Source: Pseudomonas persica (GTDB lineage Bacteria; Pseudomonadota; Gammaproteobacteria; Pseudomonadales; Pseudomonadaceae). Taken from it: a DNA stretch of 64,000 nucleotides. The notes below the pieces were generated by a model. That model had not been told where the DNA came from, did no database searches, and worked only from the letters and a program-made list of their open reading frames with translations. The first letter of the stretch is position 1; every line of letters begins with the position of its first letter. Shown here in pieces: positions 46,611 through 56,215 of this stretch. The stretch spans positions 58,071-122,070 of the forward strand of contig NZ_OLKL01000029.1 in the NCBI RefSeq assembly GCF_900291015.1. Direction: 5' to 3'. The position numbers and the translations under genes were made by a program.

Positions 46611-46700
46611 GGCCTCATCGCCGACAAGCTCCCACCTCTACTGCACAGGCCTTGAGGTCAATGCAGTAGAGGTGGGAGCTGGCTTGCTGGCGACGAGGCC
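46611..46700. repeat. Inverted REP-like pair, likely transcription terminator
   Basis: GGCCTCATCGCCGACAAGCTCCCACCTCTACTGCA is followed by TGCAGTAGAGGTGGGAGC then GGCTTGCTGGCGACGAGGCC, a long imperfect hairpin of the Pseudomonas REP/BIME kind between convergent genes. Confidence 0.7.
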
Positions 46701-46703
46701 GTT

Positions 46704-47906
46704 TCAGGCTACTGGGATAGCCGGGTCAGCCGCTGCCAGGGCTGCCGCGCGATCGGCCGCTGGCGGATAGATCCACATCGTATTGATCTGCGCCTTCAAC
46801 ACCTTGGCCTCGGCCTTGTCCTCCGGTGGCGACACCGTGCGTTCCCACCCTTCGGTATACACCGCCCCCCAGGCCCCAAGGTCCAGGCAGGTCACGTACT
46901 TGGGCTGGCTGTAGGTCTTCGGTGCCACGCCAATCAGTTCGGCCGCCGCATTGTTGCCCGCATGACGCCCCAGCGGAATTGCATGCTGGCAGGACATGAC
47001 CGCGTAATTGCCAAGCTCGTCGCAGGCGGCATAGGCCACATCACCTGCTGCGTACACGGCATCATTGCCTGCCACCTTGAGATTGCCATCGACATGCAAG
47101 CGGCCCTGGCGGTCGCGCTCGCCACTGATCTGTTCGGTGAGCGGGTTGGCCTTGAAGCCCACGGTCCAGATCACTGTGCTGGCGTCGATGCGCTGGCCGT
47201 TGTCCAGCAGCGCGCCGGCAGGGTCCACCGAGGCTACCGTGGCGCCACAGATCCACTCCACGCCCAAGGCCGCGGAGGCCTGCTCGATGGCGGGGCGGAT
47301 GCCATCACCGAGGGCCGCGCCAATCCTCGCCCCACGGTCGACCACCACTACGCGCAACGCCGCGTCCTCTCCGAGTATTTCGCGCAGGCGGGTCGGCAGT
47401 TCGGTGGCGGTCTCGATGCCGGTAAAGCCACCGCCGGCCACCACCACGGTATTGCGTGCCGGTGTGTCGGGCAGGCTGGCCAGTGACTTCAGGTGGGTTT
47501 CCAGGCGCGCGGCGCTGTCGAGCTTGTCGACATCGAACACGTGGTCGATGCCGACCATGTCGGGCCGCTTGAGCACGCTGCCGCAGGCCATGATCAGGCG
47601 CTCGTAGGGCAGGGCGCACTGGGTGCCGCTGCGGGTGCGGTAGCTGACGCGGCGGGCCGCTTCATCGATGTGGAAGGCCGTGCCTTGCACGAAGCGGACG
47701 TTGACGGCATCGAACAGCTCCTGCAACGGCGCGGCCAGGGTGTGTACATCGGGCTCGTAGAAGCGCGGGCGCACATGCAGCTCGGCCTGGGGGGCAAGCA
47801 AGGTGACCTCGACATCCTTGCAGCCATGGAGGTCAAGCTGGCGGACGGCGCTGAGCGCGCTCCACAGGCCGGCAAAGCCCGCGCCAATGATCAGGATCTG
47901 CTTCAT
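46704..47906 (-). CDS. NAD(P)/FAD-dependent oxidoreductase, type II NADH dehydrogenase-like
   Basis: 400 aa. Two Rossmann motifs: ILIIGAGFAGLWSA at the N-terminus (FAD) and VVVAGGGFTGIETATEL near 155-170 (NAD(P)H), plus VYAAGDVA for the flavin. This is the layout of NDH-2/sulfide:quinone-reductase-type enzymes that pass electrons from NADH to quinone, usually peripheral to the membrane. Third of three co-directional minus-strand genes after the flavin oxidoreductase and the cupin regulator. Physiological acceptor unknown. Confidence 0.88.
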   Translation of the reverse strand: MKQILIIGAGFAGLWSALSAVRQLDLHGCKDVEVTLLAPQAELHVRPRFYEPDVHTLAAPLQELFDAVNVRFVQGTAFHIDEAARRVSYRTRSGTQCALPYERLIMACGSVLKRPDMVGIDHVFDVDKLDSAARLETHLKSLASLPDTPARNTVVVAGGGFTGIETATELPTRLREILGEDAALRVVVVDRGARIGAALGDGIRPAIEQASAALGVEWICGATVASVDPAGALLDNGQRIDASTVIWTVGFKANPLTEQISGERDRQGRLHVDGNLKVAGNDAVYAAGDVAYAACDELGNYAVMSCQHAIPLGRHAGNNAAAELIGVAPKTYSQPKYVTCLDLGAWGAVYTEGWERTVSPPEDKAEAKVLKAQINTMWIYPPAADRAAALAAADPAIPVA

Positions 47907-47975
47907 GGTTGTGCTCCTCTAGAGTTCGCTTAACAAGGTAGACCCTGTTGCTGGATGCCGGGGAGCGAGCATGCT

Positions 47976-48575
47976 TCAGAATGTTGGCGGCGTGATCACC
48001 CAGATCACCACGGCATCCACCTTACCGGGGTTGCCATAGCGGTGCGGTTCCTGGCTCGAGAAGCTGAAGCTGTCCCCTTCACCCAGCTGGAAATGCCGTT
48101 CGCCCACCCATAGCTCGAAGCTGCCGCTGAGGATGTAGCCAGCCTCTTCACCTTCATGGCTGTAGCTCTGCTGGCTGTAGCTACCCGGAGGGAAGCGCGA
48201 ATGCAGGATTTCCAGCTGGCGGTTGGGCTGGGGCGTGAGCAGTTGATCGACGATGCCATCTTCATAGTGCACGCTCAGGCGGCTGTTGCGCCGTACGACA
48301 TAGCCCTGGTCCTCGGGCGCAGTGGTGGCTTCACTGGCGAAGAACCACTGGATGGTCACCCCCAGGCTGCGGGCGATGTTGAACAGCGCCGGAATCGACG
48401 GATAGGAAAGGTTGCGCTCCAGCTGGCTGATGTAGCCGGCGGTCAGGTCACTGTGCGTGGCCAGCTCCGCCAAGGTCATGCCACGGCGCTTGCGCAGGCC
48501 GCGAATACGGCTGCCGAGAAACTGCGGCGCGGCGCCCCCGGCTTCGCTGGCGGGGGGCTGGGGGAGTTGGCTCAT
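47976..48575 (-). CDS. XRE-cupin transcriptional regulator
   Basis: 199 aa. HTH at about 20-75 (RIRGLRKRRGMTLAELATHSDLTAGYISQLE) and a C-terminal cupin (HEGEEAGYILSGSFELWVG, PHRYGNPG) that binds a small ligand. Such proteins commonly regulate the neighbouring catabolic gene; here the flavin oxidoreductase ends 39 bases upstream on the same strand. Ligand unknown. Confidence 0.9.
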   Translation of the reverse strand: MSQLPQPPASEAGGAAPQFLGSRIRGLRKRRGMTLAELATHSDLTAGYISQLERNLSYPSIPALFNIARSLGVTIQWFFASEATTAPEDQGYVVRRNSRLSVHYEDGIVDQLLTPQPNRQLEILHSRFPPGSYSQQSYSHEGEEAGYILSGSFELWVGERHFQLGEGDSFSFSSQEPHRYGNPGKVDAVVIWVITPPTF

Positions 48576-48614
48576 GCACGTCGATCCATCGTAAAAGCCG
48601 CAGTATGTACAGCC

Positions 48615-50567
48615 TCAGAGTGCCCAGGCAACCGTCAGGCCATCATGGATCGCTTCTTCGGCGGTACGCGGCGCCAGGCAGTCGCCAACGCGGTGCACCT
48701 CGACCAGGCCGGCCAGCTCCGTGGCCAGGCGGTCTTCCGGTCGATGGCCCAGGCACAGTACCAGGGTGTCGATGCCTTCGAAGATCATCGGTTCGCCGCT
48801 GGCGGTGTGCTGCAGGTACACCGTGTTGTCGTCGCTGCCATACAGCCGGGCGTACGGTGTGATGGGGATACCCAGGCGATGCAGCTCGCCGGCCAGTTGG
48901 TCGCGCACGTACAGCGGCAGGCTTTCGCCGCAATGGGTGCCATTGACCGCCAGTTGCACCTGGTGGCCCTCGCGCACCAGGCGTTCGGCGATGCCAGGGC
49001 CGATCCAGTCGCAGCGCCAGTCGATCACCAGCACCGAGCGGCCAAGTTTTGCTTCATTACGCAGTATTTGCCAGGCATCCACCACCTGTAGCTCACCGGT
49101 GCGCTCGAAGGCCGGCCAGTAGGGGCTGGCACCGGTGGCAGCGATCACCAGATCGGGGCGTTCACGCTCGACCAGTGCCCGGTCGACGCGGGTGTTACGT
49201 ACCACTTCCACACCCGCCAGGGCCATTTCCCGCTGCAGGTTGGTGCTGGCACCACCGAACTCGCTGCGCCGTGGCAGCAACTGGGCCAGCAGTACCTGGC
49301 CGCCGAGCTGCGGGCCAGCCTCGTACAGCGTGACCTGGTGCCCGCGGGCAGCGGCCACGGCGGCGGCTTTCATACCGGCGGGCCCACCACCGGCGACGAG
49401 GATGCGTTTGGGGCGGGGGGTGGGTGTCAGTTGCCCGTACTGCAGCTCGCGGCCGGTTTCCGGCCGCTGGATGCAGGAAATGGGCAGGCCACGGTGGAAA
49501 TGGCCGATGCAGGCCTGGTTGCAGGCAATACAGGCACGTACGTCCTCGAGCTGGCCATGCTCGGTCTTGTTCGGCATCTGCGGGTCGCAGATCAGCGCGC
49601 GGGTCATGCCGCAGACATCGGCCTGGCCACGGGCCAGGATCAGTTCGGCTTCCTGTGGCTGGTTGATACGGCCGGTGACGAACAGCGGAATGTCCAGCTG
49701 TTGCTTGAAGGTGCCGGCCTCACGGGCCAGGTATGCCGGCGCGATGGCCATCGGCGGCACGATATGCACCGCGCCGCCCAGGGACGCCGAAGTGCCGGCG
49801 ACGATGTGCAGGTAATCGAGTTGGCCCTGCAAGGCAACTGCTGCAGCCAACGATTCGTCCTCGCTCAGCCCCTGGCTGTCGCGCTCGTCGGCACTGATGC
49901 GCAGGCCGATGATGAACTGCTCGTCGGTGGCCGCGCGTACGGCGGCCAGCACTTCACGCAGGAACCTCAGGCGTTGCTCCAGTTCACCGTTGTAGCCATC
50001 TGTGCGCTGGTTTACCCGCGGGTTGAGGAACTGCGCAGGCAGGTAGCCATGGCTGGCCACCACTTCAACGCCATCCAGCCCGGCCAGGTGCAGGCGGCGG
50101 GCAGCACTGGCATAGCCCTGGACGATCTCGTCGATCATCGCCTGGTCCAGCGCGCGCGGCATCACCCGGAAGCGTTCATTGGGCATCGCGGACGCCGAGT
50201 AGGCCACCGCCAGCAAGCCGTCCGCCGATTCCATGATCTCCCGCCCGGGGTGGAACAGTTGCGACAACACCATGGTGCCATGCTCATGGCAGGCCTCGGC
50301 AAGCTGGCGGTAGCCGTCGATGCAGGCATCATCGGTGGCCATCAGCACATGCGAGGTGTAGCGGGCGCTGTCATGCACCCCGGCCACCTGCAGCACGATC
50401 AGGCCGACGCCGCCTGCGGCACGGGCGCGCTGGTAGGCGATGAGCTTGTCGTTGACCAGATTGTCGGTAGGCAGGCAGGTGTCATGGCCGGTGGACATGA
50501 TGCGGTTTTTCAAGCGTTTGCCGCGGATCTGCAAGGCTTCGAACAGGTGAGGGAAGGCGGTCTGCAT
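48615..50567 (-). CDS. NADH:flavin oxidoreductase of the 2,4-dienoyl-CoA reductase/TMADH family
   Basis: 650 aa. N-terminal OYE-type TIM barrel (FMN; LFHPGRE, VEVVASHGYLPAQFLNPRVN), then a 4Fe-4S motif C-x2-C-x3-C-x11-C (CIACNQACIGHFHRG...C, around 345-365), then two Rossmann segments (ILVAGGGPAGMKAA and a second pyridine-nucleotide site). Same architecture as 2,4-dienoyl-CoA reductase, trimethylamine dehydrogenase and amine/betaine demethylases. The linked cupin regulator suggests a catabolic role for a small amine or amino acid; substrate not predictable. Confidence 0.88.
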   Translation of the reverse strand: MQTAFPHLFEALQIRGKRLKNRIMSTGHDTCLPTDNLVNDKLIAYQRARAAGGVGLIVLQVAGVHDSARYTSHVLMATDDACIDGYRQLAEACHEHGTMVLSQLFHPGREIMESADGLLAVAYSASAMPNERFRVMPRALDQAMIDEIVQGYASAARRLHLAGLDGVEVVASHGYLPAQFLNPRVNQRTDGYNGELEQRLRFLREVLAAVRAATDEQFIIGLRISADERDSQGLSEDESLAAAVALQGQLDYLHIVAGTSASLGGAVHIVPPMAIAPAYLAREAGTFKQQLDIPLFVTGRINQPQEAELILARGQADVCGMTRALICDPQMPNKTEHGQLEDVRACIACNQACIGHFHRGLPISCIQRPETGRELQYGQLTPTPRPKRILVAGGGPAGMKAAAVAAARGHQVTLYEAGPQLGGQVLLAQLLPRRSEFGGASTNLQREMALAGVEVVRNTRVDRALVERERPDLVIAATGASPYWPAFERTGELQVVDAWQILRNEAKLGRSVLVIDWRCDWIGPGIAERLVREGHQVQLAVNGTHCGESLPLYVRDQLAGELHRLGIPITPYARLYGSDDNTVYLQHTASGEPMIFEGIDTLVLCLGHRPEDRLATELAGLVEVHRVGDCLAPRTAEEAIHDGLTVAWAL

Positions 50568-51143
50568 ACAGGCGGCTCCGGTGCGCTGTTGTTCTTGTTT
50601 TTCTTATAAAAGTGTAGCTTAAGTAAAAAATCAACTTGTATTTTTACTCGTCGACGACCAGGTTTTTCTCACCCTCACGGCGAGGGCGTGACCTCACAAC
50701 AACAAAACGCGCCCCTCGGGCACCGACAGGAGGAAACTGCGATGCAGGTATGCTTGCGCAGCTTTAGTGGGCGCGAGCGAGCCGAGGCGTCGAACCGCCG
50801 CGAACACCGGCAAAGCCGGTGCCATGTACCGCGTTGGATTCTTCGCGGCTAAAGCCGCTCCCACAGGATGCACGGACCGCTTGCGAATTCAGTTCTCTAA
50901 TGCGACAGCGCAGCCCAAAGGGCTGGGCCATCTCCCACAGGGGCACTGCTGACTCAATGAGCTATGCGCAGTTCTATCAGGCGCTGGCTTGCCGCTGATC
51001 AGGCCAATACCGTTACTTCCACAACGTACTGCGCAACAGTCACTGTTGCGCAACCCTAGGCCACAACTGTGCTGGTGACTGTTAAAGGAATAGCCTTATG
51101 CTGTAACGAAATATGTCTAAAAAGCCTGAAGAAGGAAGCTGCA
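50568..51143. other. Intergenic region with REP-like repeats and leader of eamA
   Basis: No gene. Contains the repeat described at 50764-50947 and, at its right end, the eamA leader (GAAGGAAG before the ATG at 51144). Short ORFs of about 60 codons on both strands here come from the repeat itself. Confidence 0.6.
50764..50947. repeat. REP-like block with a copy inverted at the window's right end
   Basis: Short palindromes (ACCGGCAAAGCCGGT; GCGGCTAAAGCCGC) followed by about 80 bases (50866-50945) that recur as reverse complement at 63926-64000 with one substitution and one indel. A typical dispersed intergenic element of the P. putida group. Confidence 0.8.
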
Positions 51144-52028
51144 ATGCCACTTAAGGACCTGCTCATCGCCCTGGTGGTGATTGTCGCCTGGGGAGTCAAC
51201 TTCGTGGTCATCAAGGTTGGCCTCGATGGCTTGCCGCCGATGTTGCTGGGGGCATTGCGCTTCTTGCTGGTGGCGTTCCCGGCGATCTTGCTGGTCAAGC
51301 GGCCCAAGCTGCCCTGGCGCTGGCTGATCGCCTACGGCGCGACCATTTCGTTGGGCCAGTTCGCCTTCCTGTTCCAGGCTATGTACAGCGGCATGCCGCC
51401 AGGGCTGGCTTCGCTGATCCTGCAGTCGCAGGCGTTCTTCACCCTCGGTTTCGCCGCGCTGTTCCTCGGTGAGCAGCTGCGCCTGGCCAGCGTGCTGGGG
51501 CTGCTGGTGGCGGCCAGCGGCCTGGCGCTTATCGGCAGCGAAGACGGTGGCCATGTCCCGATGCTGGCGCTGCTGCTGACCCTGTGTGGCGGTGCCATGT
51601 GGGGCTTGGGCAACATCATTACCCGGCGCTTTGGCTCGGTTGACCTGGTCGCGCTGGTGATCTGGGGCGGGCTGATTCCGCCACTGCCGTTCCTGGCACT
51701 ATCCTGGTGGCTGGAAGGGCCGGAGCGTATTGGCCATGCCTTGGCCAATATCAGCTGGAGTTCGGTATTGGCCCTGGTCTACCTGGCGTTTGTCGCCACC
51801 ATGCTCGGCTACAGCCTGTGGAGCAAGCTGCTGTCGCGCCACCCGGCCGGCAAGGTGGCGCCATTCTCGCTGCTGGTGCCGGTGATTGGCCTGAGTTCGT
51901 CGGCGCTGTTGCTGGGTGAACGCTTGACCTCAATCCAGGGCTGGGGTGCTTTACTGGTGATGGCCGGGTTGCTGGTGAACGTGTTCGGCGCAAGGCTTGG
52001 GCGGCGTTTGCGCGCGGCCAGCGCCTGA
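51144..52028 (+). CDS. eamA: EamA-family exporter (O-acetylserine/cysteine type)
   Basis: 294 aa, start at 51144 after GAAGGAAG. Ten predicted membrane helices in two EamA halves. The start (LLIALVVIVAWGVNFVVIKV) and GMPPGLASLILQSQAFFTL, SLVIW-like and LVPVIGLSSSALLLGERL segments closely follow E. coli EamA (YdeD), which exports cysteine and O-acetylserine. Inner-membrane drug/metabolite transporter. Substrate by homology only. Confidence 0.88.
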   Translation: MPLKDLLIALVVIVAWGVNFVVIKVGLDGLPPMLLGALRFLLVAFPAILLVKRPKLPWRWLIAYGATISLGQFAFLFQAMYSGMPPGLASLILQSQAFFTLGFAALFLGEQLRLASVLGLLVAASGLALIGSEDGGHVPMLALLLTLCGGAMWGLGNIITRRFGSVDLVALVIWGGLIPPLPFLALSWWLEGPERIGHALANISWSSVLALVYLAFVATMLGYSLWSKLLSRHPAGKVAPFSLLVPVIGLSSSALLLGERLTSIQGWGALLVMAGLLVNVFGARLGRRLRAASA

Positions 52029-52089
52029 GCCGCCCCTATAGCACTCTGTTAGAATTGGCCTCTTTTGCCAGGCCAATGGAGCGCACCGC

Positions 52090-52410
52090 ATGATCATTTC
52101 CACCACCAGCCAGCTCGAAGGCCGCCCGATTGCCGAATACCTGGGCGTGGTCAGTTCCGAATCGGTGCAGGGCATCAACTTCGTGCGCGATTTCTTTGCA
52201 CGTTTTCGCGACGTCTTCGGCGGCCGTTCGCAAACCCTGGAAGGCGCACTGCGCGAAGCCCGCGAACAGGCCACCGAAGAACTGAAGGTGCGGGCACGCC
52301 AGTTGCATGCCGATGCGGTAGTGGGGGTGGATTTCGAGATCAGCATGCCGTCGGTACAGGGCGGCATGGTCGTGGTATTTGCTACCGGCACGGCGGTGCG
52401 TCTGAAGTAG
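52090..52410 (+). CDS. YbjQ/UPF0145-family protein
   Basis: 106 aa. Starts MIISTTSQLEGRPIAEYLGVV and contains the conserved ADAVVGVDFEI stretch with the VVVFATGTAV end, the full family pattern at normal length. Members are soluble, form pentamers, and were once called heavy-metal-binding; function is unsettled. Monocistronic-looking, 62 bases after eamA. Confidence 0.92.
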   Translation: MIISTTSQLEGRPIAEYLGVVSSESVQGINFVRDFFARFRDVFGGRSQTLEGALREAREQATEELKVRARQLHADAVVGVDFEISMPSVQGGMVVVFATGTAVRLK

Positions 52411-52549
52411 AGCGTTTTGCCGCTGGTCGGGGCCAGGGCTTTAGCCTGGGCGGTCCGCAAATGACCGGCTAGTCTCACTTTCACTGGTCGCGTTTACCTG
52501 GGCAACTGTTCTGGTTGTCGGCGCGTCCGCCACTGGAGGGAGACAGGGC

Positions 52550-52738
52550 ATGAGCGAATCCTTTTTCGAAGACCTGAACGACGCGTTCCCGATCAACAGC
52601 CAGGTGCGGTGTGGCCAGGCGGCATTTCGCCTGGGCTTTGCCCACATGACGCTGGATGATTCCGAACAGCTCCAGCCTGCACACCTGCAGCGCAGCAAAA
52701 AAGGCCGCTTCATGCCGCGGGTTCCGCTGAAGAAGTGA
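52550..52738 (+). CDS. Small conserved-looking hypothetical protein
   Basis: 62 aa, GGAGGGAGA upstream of the ATG and a clear terminator after the stop, which together support a real gene. No motif; ends in a basic tail (RSKKGRFMPRVPLKK). Confidence 0.65.
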   Translation: MSESFFEDLNDAFPINSQVRCGQAAFRLGFAHMTLDDSEQLQPAHLQRSKKGRFMPRVPLKK

Positions 52739-52752
52739 TCCCGCTCCAGCAC

Positions 52753-52779
52753 AACCCCGCCGAATGGCGGGGTTTTTAT
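52753..52779 (+). terminator. Terminator
   Basis: AACCCCGCC-GAAT-GGCGGGGTTTTT, 15 bases after the small ORF. Confidence 0.88.
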
Positions 52780-52878
52780 TGCCATTTCTTGATCCGCCTC
52801 ATGGTATTGCCGGGTAGCGCTCGCAGGATGGCCAAGGCTGTGGTTTTCTGGCGCGGCATTCCAGCAACGGAGGATTGA

Positions 52879-53190
52879 ATGCTCATGCGAGTCAGGGAAG
52901 AGACCTATTGGCAGTGGGCCGACGCCCATCTGCACAGCCGCTGCCACGACGAAGCACTCAGTGACGGCACCACGCTGGATGTGCAGGTGCGCTTGTCGCG
53001 CCTGGGGGCGACCCAACTATTCCTGGGGCTGTATGCCAAGGATGGGCGAGCACTGCTGGAGGAGTATTACCCCGCACGGCCAGGCGAAACCATGACCCGC
53101 GCCCTGGTGTGGGGTGTTGACCGCGCCCGGGCGATGGCAACCGGCGCCTTGCCGCTGCCGGAACCCCGCAGCCAGCGGCGCCAGGCATGA
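52879..53190 (+). CDS. Small hypothetical protein
   Basis: 103 aa, GGAGG ahead of the ATG. Compact beta-rich sequence (TLDVQVRLSRLGATQLFLGLYA) and an arginine-rich tail; not recognised. GC and codon use match the core genome. A terminator overlaps the end region. Confidence 0.65.
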   Translation: MLMRVREETYWQWADAHLHSRCHDEALSDGTTLDVQVRLSRLGATQLFLGLYAKDGRALLEEYYPARPGETMTRALVWGVDRARAMATGALPLPEPRSQRRQA

Positions 53191-53193
53191 AAA

Positions 53194-53217
53194 AGCCCGG
53201 CCTATGCGGGCCGGGCT
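53194..53217. terminator. Bidirectional terminator between convergent genes
   Basis: AGCCCGGCC-TATGCG-GGCCGGGCT, preceded by an A run that becomes a T run for the minus-strand gene. Confidence 0.8.
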
Positions 53218-53236
53218 CAGGTAAAGGCGGGAACCC

Positions 53237-53569
53237 TCAGTTAAGCGGTTCGATCACCTTGACTGCCTGCTGCTCACGGGCAGCGGGCCATTCTTGTTGC
53301 AGGGTCTGCAGGACGCGACCAACGAACTCGGTGTCGGCGGCGGCCTTCTTGCCGACGTAGCCTTGGCCACGGCGGTAGACCTTGAAGCGGGCACGCATGC
53401 TGGGCAGGTGCTCTTCGAATTCATCTTCGACGGTGTTCGGTGGCAGGCGGTCGAGGCGCACTTCACCGGTCTGGCTGACCCACAGCAGATGGTCGTCAAG
53501 GCTGTCCTTGCGTACGGCGAACAGCTGGGCCAATTGGTCGATAGTCGGATTGTTGTTCAGGTTCATCAT
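53237..53569 (-). CDS. Small hypothetical protein
   Basis: 110 aa from the ATG at 53569, with GGGGG five bases upstream; the longer frame to 53638 is leader. Sequence MMNLNNNPTIDQLAQLFAVRK suggests a small helical regulator-like start, then LLWVSQTGEVRLDRLP and VYRRGQGYVGKKAA. Not recognised. About 300 bases to its right are gene-free. Confidence 0.65.
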   Translation of the reverse strand: MMNLNNNPTIDQLAQLFAVRKDSLDDHLLWVSQTGEVRLDRLPPNTVEDEFEEHLPSMRARFKVYRRGQGYVGKKAAADTEFVGRVLQTLQQEWPAAREQQAVKVIEPLN

Positions 53570-53870
53570 AAAGCCCCCATTACCCATTCGTAGGTGATTT
53601 TTCACAGTTGGCGCTACCACGGTGTAGCGCACTACCAAGGCTGCTACAGCAGCATCGCAACAGGGGCTTTCTCACGCTGCCTTTTGGACAGTTTCCCTCT
53701 CCACGGACGGCCTGCGTTACCGCGCAGGCCGTCTGGAACACCCTTGCCACCGCTCCCGATCAGGGAGACGGCTTCATCATGCCCAAGGGCGATGAACGGC
53801 GTCAACCATTTTGTAGTGAATATTTTTTACCACTACATCCTGTCGTTTTGTTCGACAATTGCTGCCGGCA

Positions 53871-55013
53871 CTACAGCCCGGAGAGGATGTCGAAGGCTGC
53901 GCGCACCCGGGCTTCGTTCGGGTAATTTCGGTTGGCCAGCAACACCACGGCCAGTTGTTCGGCGGGCACGAAGGCGGCGTAGGCGCCAAAACCATTGGTC
54001 GAGCCGGTCTTGTTGTACCAGGCTGCCGGCAGTGCAGGCAGGGCGGGTTGCAAGCGCGTGGTTGCCTGCGGTTCACGGATTAGCTGCGGGCCATTGCCAT
54101 CTACCAGGGTGCCCAGCGTGACCGGGTAGGGGTAGCGCTCCCAGCCCAGGCCCTGGGTCATGGTGCCGACCTGGAAGTAGCCCCGCTGGGTAATGGCCAT
54201 GGCTTGCGCCAGTGCCGCTGGCAAGCCCGCCGGCTGCATGTGCAGGCGCACATAGCGCAGCAGGTCGCTGGCGCTGGTCTTTATGCCGTAGGCTTCGTCG
54301 GCGTAGGGGCCGGGGCCGACACGCACCGGTTTGTCGGCGCTGTCGTAGCCTTGGGCGTACAGCCCCCGGGCGCTGGCCGGGACCTGCAGATAGGTGTTTT
54401 CCAGGTCCATCTGTTTCAGCAGGCCCTCGCTCATCAGCGTGGAAAACGGCTGGTGCTGCGCGCGGGCGGCCAGGTCACCGAACAAGCCCAGGCTGGGGTT
54501 CGAGTAGCAGCGCTGGGTGCCAGGTTTGGCGCGGGGTTGCCAGTGACGGAAGAAATCGACCACCTGCTGCGGCGTCTGCACCGCGTCCGGGAACTGCAAC
54601 GGCAGGCAGTCGGCACTGTAGGCACCCAGTTCCAGCACGCTCACGTCGCCTATGGGTGCGCCGGCGAGGGCCGGGTGATAGCGCTTGGCCGGAGCATCGA
54701 GGTCCAGCTTGCCTTCGGCACTGGCCAGTGCGGCCAGGGTGGCGGTGTAGGTCTTGCTCAGCGAACCGATCTCGAACAGCGTGTCGCGGCTGACCGGCAC
54801 ATTGTCGGCCTTGCTGGCCACGCCATAGCTGAAGTAGTGCGCGTGGTCGCGAGCATAGATCGCCACGGCCATGCCGGTGATGCCTTGCTCCTGCATCAGT
54901 GGGCGGATGATCTGGTCGACCTTGGCCTGCAACTGGTCGTCGGCCTGGGCGACACCATGGCTCAGGGTGAGGGTGATGGCGGCTGCAAGTGCAGCCAGGC
55001 GGGAGAGGGGCAT
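53871..55013 (-). CDS. ampC: Class C beta-lactamase
   Basis: 380 aa from the ATG at 55013 (an upstream frame to 55052 is leader). Signal peptide of about 24 residues ending VAQA, so periplasmic. Catalytic motifs: S84-LS-K87 (GSLSKTYT), YSN (RCYSNPSLGLFG) and KTG (YNKTGSTNGFG), all intact. Hydrolyses cephalosporins and penicillins. No ampR neighbour, so control differs from the classical divergent ampR-ampC pair. Core-type GC. Confidence 0.95.
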   Translation of the reverse strand: MPLSRLAALAAAITLTLSHGVAQADDQLQAKVDQIIRPLMQEQGITGMAVAIYARDHAHYFSYGVASKADNVPVSRDTLFEIGSLSKTYTATLAALASAEGKLDLDAPAKRYHPALAGAPIGDVSVLELGAYSADCLPLQFPDAVQTPQQVVDFFRHWQPRAKPGTQRCYSNPSLGLFGDLAARAQHQPFSTLMSEGLLKQMDLENTYLQVPASARGLYAQGYDSADKPVRVGPGPYADEAYGIKTSASDLLRYVRLHMQPAGLPAALAQAMAITQRGYFQVGTMTQGLGWERYPYPVTLGTLVDGNGPQLIREPQATTRLQPALPALPAAWYNKTGSTNGFGAYAAFVPAEQLAVVLLANRNYPNEARVRAAFDILSGL

Positions 55014-55132
55014 GGTCGGGTCCTTGGTTGGAGCGTGTCCGTTGAGCGACACCGGTGGGGGTTCCGGCGTTAGCGGCGAAAAGCCGAAGACCTTATCGTC
55101 TGCCCTTGCACAATGACAAGATGGAAACTGTG

Positions 55133-56125
55133 ATGAAGTATTTGCGCATGTTGTTCGACAATTTCACCCTGGCCTTGCTCGGGGTGGTGCTGATTGCCAC
55201 CGTGCTGCCTTGCGCGGGCGACGGCGCGGTGTATTTCGGTTGGCTGACCAACCTGGCCATCGGCCTGCTGTTCTTCCTGCACGGCGCCAAGCTGTCGCGC
55301 GAGGCGATCATCGCCGGTGCCGGGCACTGGCGCCTGCACTTGCTGGTGTTTTCCTGCACCTTCGTGCTGTTCCCGCTGCTGGGCTTGGCGTTCAAGCCGC
55401 TGTTCGTGCCGCTGGTGGGCAACGAGCTGTACCTGGGCGTGCTCTACCTGTGTGCCTTGCCGGCCACCGTGCAGTCGGCCATCGCCTTCACCTCGCTGGC
55501 GCGTGGCAACGTGCCAGCGGCCATTTGCAGCGCGGCGGCATCCAGCCTGCTGGGTATCTTCCTCACGCCGCTGCTGGTGATGATGTTGCTGGGGGCCAGC
55601 GGTGATACCGGTTCTGGCCTGGATGCAGTGTTGAAGATCACCCTGCAGCTGCTGGTGCCATTCGTGGCCGGGCAGATCGCCCGGCGCTGGATCGGCGCCT
55701 GGGTCAAGCGCAATGCGCGCTGGCTCAAGGTGGTGGACCAGGGCTCGATCCTGCTGGTGGTCTACACCGCGTTCAGCGAGGCGGTGGTCACCGGGCTGTG
55801 GCACACGGTATCGGCGCAGCACCTGGCCGGGTTGTTTGCCGTCTGCGGGATTTTGCTGGCGCTGGTGCTGTACGGTACCCGGCTGCTCGGCAAGCTGCTG
55901 GGCTTTGACCTGGAGGACCGCATTACCATCCTGTTCGCCGGTTCGAAGAAGAGCCTGGCTACCGGGGTACCAATGGCGCAGGTGCTGTTCGTCGGCAGTG
56001 GCATTGGCGCGATGATCCTGCCGCTGATGCTGTTCCACCAGATCCAGCTGATGGTCTGTGCGGTGCTGGCGCAGCGTTATGCCAGCCGTGAGCAGGTGGC
56101 TGCAGAGGCTTCGGCGGCATCCTGA
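55133..56125 (+). CDS. Bile acid:sodium symporter-family transporter (YfeH-like)
   Basis: 330 aa from the ATG at 55133; a start at 55121 would add four residues. About nine to ten membrane helices; family marks include the GLLFFLHGAKLS segment, CALPATVQSAIAFTSLARGN and FAGSKKSLATGVPMA. Members import or export organic anions with sodium; substrate unknown. Divergent from ampC. Confidence 0.9.
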   Translation: MKYLRMLFDNFTLALLGVVLIATVLPCAGDGAVYFGWLTNLAIGLLFFLHGAKLSREAIIAGAGHWRLHLLVFSCTFVLFPLLGLAFKPLFVPLVGNELYLGVLYLCALPATVQSAIAFTSLARGNVPAAICSAAASSLLGIFLTPLLVMMLLGASGDTGSGLDAVLKITLQLLVPFVAGQIARRWIGAWVKRNARWLKVVDQGSILLVVYTAFSEAVVTGLWHTVSAQHLAGLFAVCGILLALVLYGTRLLGKLLGFDLEDRITILFAGSKKSLATGVPMAQVLFVGSGIGAMILPLMLFHQIQLMVCAVLAQRYASREQVAAEASAAS

Positions 56126-56127
56126 CC

Positions 56128-56215
56128 GGGCCTCATCGCCGGCAAGCCAGCACCCACCTCGGCCGCATCGATCTCAAGTCATGTGCTATCCCTGTGGGCG
56201 CTGGCTTGCCGGGGC
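56128..56215. repeat. Inverted REP-like pair
   Basis: GCCGGCAAGCCAGC near 56139 and GCTGGCTTGCCGG near 56200 as an inverted pair between convergent genes. Confidence 0.7.

Noticed and set aside
49338..50609. Long plus-strand ORF of 423 codons
   Set aside because: Antisense shadow of the flavin oxidoreductase in GC-rich DNA.
50764..50946. About 60-codon ORFs on both strands
   Set aside because: They fall wholly within the REP-like repeat, which recurs at the window's end; not genes.
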